DNA of 64,000 bases from Pseudomonadota bacterium (GTDB lineage Bacteria; Chloroflexota; UBA5177; JAJPKF01), in the NCBI GenBank assembly GCA_021323865.1, contig JAJPKF010000019.1, forward strand, positions 256,747 to 320,746. Reading direction: 5' to 3'. The notes beneath the pieces are model-generated. The model made no database searches. It saw only the letters and a program-made list of their open reading frames with translations, and was not told the DNA's origin. Each line of letters starts with the position of its first letter. Positions within the stretch are counted from its first letter, which is position 1. The translations under genes and the position numbers were made by a program. Shown in pieces: positions 60,447-64,000 of the stretch.

Positions 60447-61421
60447 ATGAGCACCACACCTCGCCTCGATCTGACCATCCGGCCCCGCCGCCGGGAGGAC
60501 GACGAGCGCATACTGGAGATCTTCGCCCAATACGAGGACGCCTTCCTGATGACCCTCGAGTCCCTGCGCTTTCACATGGACGAGCGGGTTCGCGAACCGG
60601 GCATGGAGCCGCAGAGCCGCGTCGCCGAGTCCGACGGTCGCGTCGTCGGCGACTCGTACCTGGAGCCCCACGGCTGGACGACCGAGCAGGGGGTGTTCTT
60701 CACGCAGATCGAGGTCGACCGGGATCTCTGGGGCAACGGCATCGGGAGCCGGCTGTGGCAGGACGTCGAGGAGCTGCTCCGGGAACGGCAGGCGCGCAAG
60801 GTTTACACGCGTATCGCCGAGGACATGGAGCATTCCCGGCAATTCGCGTCTGCCCGCGGCTTCGCGCCCACGGGCCGCGCGGAGCGCTACTCCCGACTGG
60901 ACGTCGCGGCCGCCAACCTGGAGGGGTACGAGGGCATCGAGGACGCGCTCCGTGCCCGGGGAATCGTCATCAAACCGCTGTCCGAGGTGGATTACAAGGA
61001 TGAGACGTTCGTTCGGGGGCTCTATGACGCTGCCACCGCGGCGGTCCGCGACATCCCGAGCACGGAGGACTTTCGACCCACGCCCTATGAGGTCTGGCGG
61101 CAGAACTTCCTAAAGAGCCCGTCGAGCAAACCCGAGGCCTACTTCGTCGCCTTCCACGATGGCCGGCCCATCGGGCTGGCGAACCTCAGCATCAATTCGA
61201 AGACGCTGGCTTTCAATGGGCTCACCGGCGTCATGCCCGAATTCCGGGGCATGGGCGTGGCTCGCGGCCTCAAGCTGCGCACCATCGAGTGGTCTCGAGC
61301 CAACGGCATCACCCACATCCACACCAGCAACGATGCCGAGAACAAGCGGATGCTGGCCATCAACGTGCGTCTGGGCTATCAGCCGCTGCCCGCTCGCGAG
61401 GAGTGGCTGAAGGAGCTGTAG
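60447..61421 (+). CDS. Tandem GNAT acetyltransferase
   Basis: 324 residues from ATG 60447. Two GNAT domains: the first with IEVDRDLWGNGIGSRLWQDV, the second with VMPEFRGMGVARGLKLRTIE and NDAENKRMLAINVRLGYQPL. This two-domain layout resembles mycothiol-synthase-like and aminoglycoside-type acetyltransferases. Starts 8 bases after nuoF, likely in its operon. Substrate unknown. Confidence 0.9.
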   Translation: MSTTPRLDLTIRPRRREDDERILEIFAQYEDAFLMTLESLRFHMDERVREPGMEPQSRVAESDGRVVGDSYLEPHGWTTEQGVFFTQIEVDRDLWGNGIGSRLWQDVEELLRERQARKVYTRIAEDMEHSRQFASARGFAPTGRAERYSRLDVAAANLEGYEGIEDALRARGIVIKPLSEVDYKDETFVRGLYDAATAAVRDIPSTEDFRPTPYEVWRQNFLKSPSSKPEAYFVAFHDGRPIGLANLSINSKTLAFNGLTGVMPEFRGMGVARGLKLRTIEWSRANGITHIHTSNDAENKRMLAINVRLGYQPLPAREEWLKEL

Positions 61422-61827
61422 CCGTTCGGTGCTGCCAAGGGCGGTAGCCGGGATCGCCGAGCAGCCTTGGCAGCGGCGCTGGTATCGAGCGTGATGGGGG
61501 TTCCTGTCTCGGGAACCGACGTCCTTCCGCTCTGTCGACTGGGCAGGGACAGATGTGAAAGCCGGTTTCACGCCGGCCGCGGCTGGGCTGCCGAGCGGTA
61601 TCTCCTGGCCCGGTTGCGGGTGCTGCGGCCTCGACGCGGTTGAGCAACCTGTAGCTGCCGCCTCCCCGCTGCCGAGGCGCTCGGGCTGCACCCCAGGCGT
61701 CGACCCGGCAAACCGGCCTCCGACGGGGCGTCTTCGCATCCATGCAGTTCAGGTGACTGCGTGGACAGTCGGCTGAAGAATCCAGCCCGCCGGCCCCGTA
61801 TCATCTGAGGTCCCCAATCGCCCAAAC
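61422..61827. other. Intergenic region, 406 bases, with several inverted repeats
   Basis: No ORF here looks like a real gene. Perfect repeats are GCTGCCAAGG (61431-61440) with CCTTGGCAGC (61465-61474), GGTTCC (61499-61504) with GGAACC (61512-61517), and GTGAAA (61555-61560) with TTTCAC (61566-61571). No T-run follows any, so they are not standard terminators. On the minus strand 61590-61625 has words like those of the B12 riboswitch, but the layout is wrong. Confidence 0.5.
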
Positions 61828-63051
61828 ATGCGAGCCGTCATGCCCCGACTTCCGCGCTCCCTCTACGCCCTGTGCTTCGCCGTCTTCGTCGCCTACATGG
61901 GCGGCGGCATGGTGGGGACCGTGCGCGTGCTCTTCGTGCGGCACCAGGGCGGCTCGCTGGGCATCATCAGCGCCATGACCGCGGCCTTTCTGGTTGCCAA
62001 CTTCGTGTGCCAGTACCCATGGGGTTGGCTCTCGGACCGCTGGGGCCGCCGGACAGTGCTGGTCATCGGCTTGGTGCTGCAGTCCGTGGTGGGGTTCCTC
62101 TATATCACGGTGAACGATCCCGTCCTGTTCGTGGTTCTGCGGGTATTCGAGGGAGCGGCCGCGGCCAGCAGCCTTCCCGTGGCGCGCGCCGCCATCGCCG
62201 ATATGGTGCCCGACGAACTGCGAGGCCGGGCGTACGGCATCTTCGCGGCCTTCCTCAACATGGGCTTCCTCTTCGGGCCTGCTGCCGGCGGACTCCTGGC
62301 CGTCGTCGGCTACGCGTGGGTGTTCGTGATCGCCGGGATCCTCCGCTTTGCCGGGGCAGCGGGCGTCCTCCTGGCGCTTGGCTCCATGCCGGTCCGACCG
62401 ATCCCCACCGAGGCAGAGACGGGCATGCCCGCCGCCCGTGCGCGCGACCTACTGAACTTCGGCCTGGTCGCGGCCTACGTGATCGCCTTCGGCGATTACC
62501 TCTGGCTCGGCTTCGAGATGACCCTGGCGCCCCTGTGGATGCGGCATCATCTGGGCGCCACGCTGCCGCTCATCGGCCTCACCTACTCCGCCTGGGCCCT
62601 ACCCAACGCCATCATGTCGCCCATCGGCGGCCGGCTGGCCGACCGCCACCGGCGCTGGGTCCTCATCCTGGTCGGCGGTCTGAGCCAGATTCCGATGTAC
62701 CTCATGTACGCCTTCGCCGGCTCCATCTATCCGGTCATGGCCGGGTTCGCGGTGCAGGCGACCCTCTACGCCGTGATCTCGCCGGCCGTCGACGCCCATG
62801 TTGCCCATGCCTCACCCGCGGCGCTGCGTGGCCGGGTCCAGAGCGTCTACTCCGCGGTGGGGACCGTTGGCGCCTTCGCGGGCGCCACCGTCTTCGTGCC
62901 GTTGTATGCGATCAGCTTCCGGCTGCCCTTGATTGCCCTGGCGACCGGCTATGCCGTGCTGGTCATGGTCGGCGGCTTGATGGTCCGGGCCTGGAGCCTG
63001 CGGACGCCCGCCGGGACGCGGGTGCCGGCCGGCCTTTCGCACACGGCCTGA
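61828..63051 (+). CDS. Major facilitator superfamily transporter
   Basis: 407 residues with 12 predicted helices. Motif A is in YPWGWLSDRWGRRTVLV, with a second copy in GGRLADRHRRWVLILV. VFEGAAAASSLPVARAAIAD and NMGFLFGPAAGGLLAVVG are typical of drug:H+ antiporter-like MFS proteins. A small-molecule exporter is likely; substrate unknown. Confidence 0.93.
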   Translation: MRAVMPRLPRSLYALCFAVFVAYMGGGMVGTVRVLFVRHQGGSLGIISAMTAAFLVANFVCQYPWGWLSDRWGRRTVLVIGLVLQSVVGFLYITVNDPVLFVVLRVFEGAAAASSLPVARAAIADMVPDELRGRAYGIFAAFLNMGFLFGPAAGGLLAVVGYAWVFVIAGILRFAGAAGVLLALGSMPVRPIPTEAETGMPAARARDLLNFGLVAAYVIAFGDYLWLGFEMTLAPLWMRHHLGATLPLIGLTYSAWALPNAIMSPIGGRLADRHRRWVLILVGGLSQIPMYLMYAFAGSIYPVMAGFAVQATLYAVISPAVDAHVAHASPAALRGRVQSVYSAVGTVGAFAGATVFVPLYAISFRLPLIALATGYAVLVMVGGLMVRAWSLRTPAGTRVPAGLSHTA

Positions 63052-63188
63052 CAGATACTCAGCAATGAGACCGATCTCGCTCTCGAGAAAGGTGGTGGCG
63101 CCGTAGGGGTCGGCGTCTGCGCGCCCCTGAGCGTTGGCGAAGAAGTGATTCCCCAGCGTCTCCAGCCACCGGAGACGTACGGTGGCAG

Positions 63189-63959
63189 CTACTCAGCCTC
63201 TCGCCAGATCTCCTCGGCGATGGGATGCTGCATCTCTTCCTGGAGGTGCGCCACCAGACCCACGGACCGCGCCATGATGCCCAGTCCCCGGCAGATCTGC
63301 CAGCGGATGCCCATCTGTCCGACCAGCGCGCCGATTGCGCCGGTGACGTTCAGCGGCAGCCGCTTCCCGTATTGGCGCTCGGCCTCGGCTTCGACGGCCA
63401 GCATGAGCTGTACGTGGCGCCCGGAAAGGCCATGGCGCTCCCCGAGCTCCAGCAGCCGGCTTGCCCTCGGGTCGCCCGCTCGATGGATCGGGTGCCCAAT
63501 GCCCGGAATTAACGCCCTGCGTTCATGGTGGTCCGTAACGATGGCCTGGGCGATCTGCTCGACGGCCGCCTCCGCGTCGGCTCCCGCCAGACCTTCCTGC
63601 AGCATACGGGCGGCGCCCTCCATGGTCCCCACGAACACCGAGCCGAGCCCCAGAATGCCCGCCGCGACCGCCGCCTGGAGCGCCTCCGGCGCGCCCAGAT
63701 AGGTGAGACGGGCGGCGAGCGTGTTGGGCGTGAGACCGTGCTCGACCAGGGAGACCAGCATGGCGTTGAAGACCGCCGATTCGTCGTCGCCGGGCATCCG
63801 GCCCGTCATCTCAAGAAACGCCATCTGACCGAGATCGAGCCGGCCCATCAGCTCGGTCAGATCGTGGCCATGGACGAGAATCCGGTCTGCGGTGATGCCC
63901 GCCATCGAGGACCGCTGCCGCTCTCGCCCGTCCCCGCCGGCCGCCTCGCTCTCGCTCAT
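63189..63959 (-). CDS. Citrate synthase-superfamily protein (citryl-CoA lyase type)
   Basis: 256 residues visible; ATG 63959 is a possible start, but the frame is open to the window edge, so a longer N-terminus cannot be excluded. Conserved sites appear in DHHERRALIPGIGHPIHRAG (His/Asp active-site region) and NVTGAIGALVGQMGIRWQIC. The length of about 256 and lack of the full large domain fit citryl-CoA lyase-like proteins that cleave or form citryl-CoA or malyl-type CoA esters. An upstream gene appears to end at about 63961. Confidence 0.85.
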   Translation of the reverse strand: MSESEAAGGDGRERQRSSMAGITADRILVHGHDLTELMGRLDLGQMAFLEMTGRMPGDDESAVFNAMLVSLVEHGLTPNTLAARLTYLGAPEALQAAVAAGILGLGSVFVGTMEGAARMLQEGLAGADAEAAVEQIAQAIVTDHHERRALIPGIGHPIHRAGDPRASRLLELGERHGLSGRHVQLMLAVEAEAERQYGKRLPLNVTGAIGALVGQMGIRWQICRGLGIMARSVGLVAHLQEEMQHPIAEEIWREAE

Positions 63960-63960
63960 C

Positions 63961-64000
63961 TCAGCCTCGAGCCACTCGCCCGCCGGCCTCGAGCTGCTCA
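63961..64000 (-). CDS. Possible 3' end of an upstream gene (partial)
   Basis: Read on the minus strand a short frame ends in TGA at 63963-63961 (ending EAGGRVARG), directly before the citryl-CoA-lyase-like start. Only 40 bases are visible; identity cannot be told. Confidence 0.25.
   Translation of the reverse strand, partial: EQLEAGGRVARG

Noticed and set aside
61590-61625. Cobalamin-riboswitch-like words on the minus strand (CCCGCAAC and GCCAGGAGA)
   Set aside because: The two words are 5 bases apart where about 60 are needed, the 5' parts are missing, and no minus-strand gene follows.
1-64000. tRNA, rRNA and CRISPR search by eye
   Set aside because: No T-loop motif with paired flanks, rRNA core sequence or regularly spaced repeats were seen in intergenic regions.

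Overview
High-GC bacterial chromosome, gene-dense on both strands, with no rRNA, tRNA, CRISPR array, insertion sequence or phage gene that I can see. Frequent GTG/TTG starts, ThyX, a four-cysteine L28, a short-N-terminus primary sigma factor, DUF503, B3/B4-domain and citryl-CoA-lyase-like genes suggest an uncultured-type, probably aerobic or facultative member of the Chloroflexota/Dormibacterota/deep actinobacterial neighbourhood. That placement is inference; no marker gene here settles it.

Layout. 1-7 kb: core genes (fmt 3' end, DUF503, GNAT, acs, a lipoprotein, an amidohydrolase, rlmN with an apparent AUA start, rpe, rpmB). 7-10 kb: a three-gene ABC-2 exporter, then an orphan promoter-hairpin-terminator unit that looks like a small RNA. 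10-15 kb: alpha/beta hydrolase without its nucleophile, B12-type radical SAM plus GT2 glycosyltransferase pair, zinc-finger/membrane fusion and a response regulator lacking its phospho-acceptor. 15-21 kb: MerR-like regulator, fumC, two small unknowns, Fur with a 7-1-7 operator and a VIT-type iron/manganese carrier, DUF202, GH130, an orphan MsmK-type ATPase. 21-30 kb: small membrane protein, dprA, a secreted clan-A glycoside hydrolase with a His-rich linker, patatin, four consecutive tiny membrane proteins behind a sigma54-like promoter, an oversized AI-2E-family permease, dgt and sigA. 31-46 kb: receivers, EEP and Nudix enzymes, PLP enzyme, then a long minus-strand run (NarX/NarL-type pair, secG, solute-binding protein, folC, miaA, AAA+ ATPase, erpA-like, dksA-like, two unknowns). 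46-54 kb: thyX, acyltransferase, B3/B4 protein and a DNA-repair block (ruvA-ruvB-recD2 behind a LexA-type box; ECF sigma factor followed by a domain-swapped Ada/OGT protein). 54-64 kb: TPP riboswitch with thiamine-precursor ABC transporter and thiN, isolated nuoF, tandem GNAT, MFS carrier and a citryl-CoA-lyase-like gene at the edge.

How genes work together. The best candidate for an under-described system is the ECF sigma factor and its partner at 52.4-53.9 kb: the partner carries an alkyl-DNA transferase domain and an Ada-type methyl-sensing zinc domain in reversed order, and the sigma leader can fold so that its ribosome site is hidden. Second is the cluster of four 49-89 residue membrane proteins at 26.4-27.2 kb, two of which share nearly the same hydrophobic helix. 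The thiamine operon is a complete uptake-and-activation unit under a TPP riboswitch. ruvA-ruvB-recD2 forms a tight operon with a plausible SOS operator.
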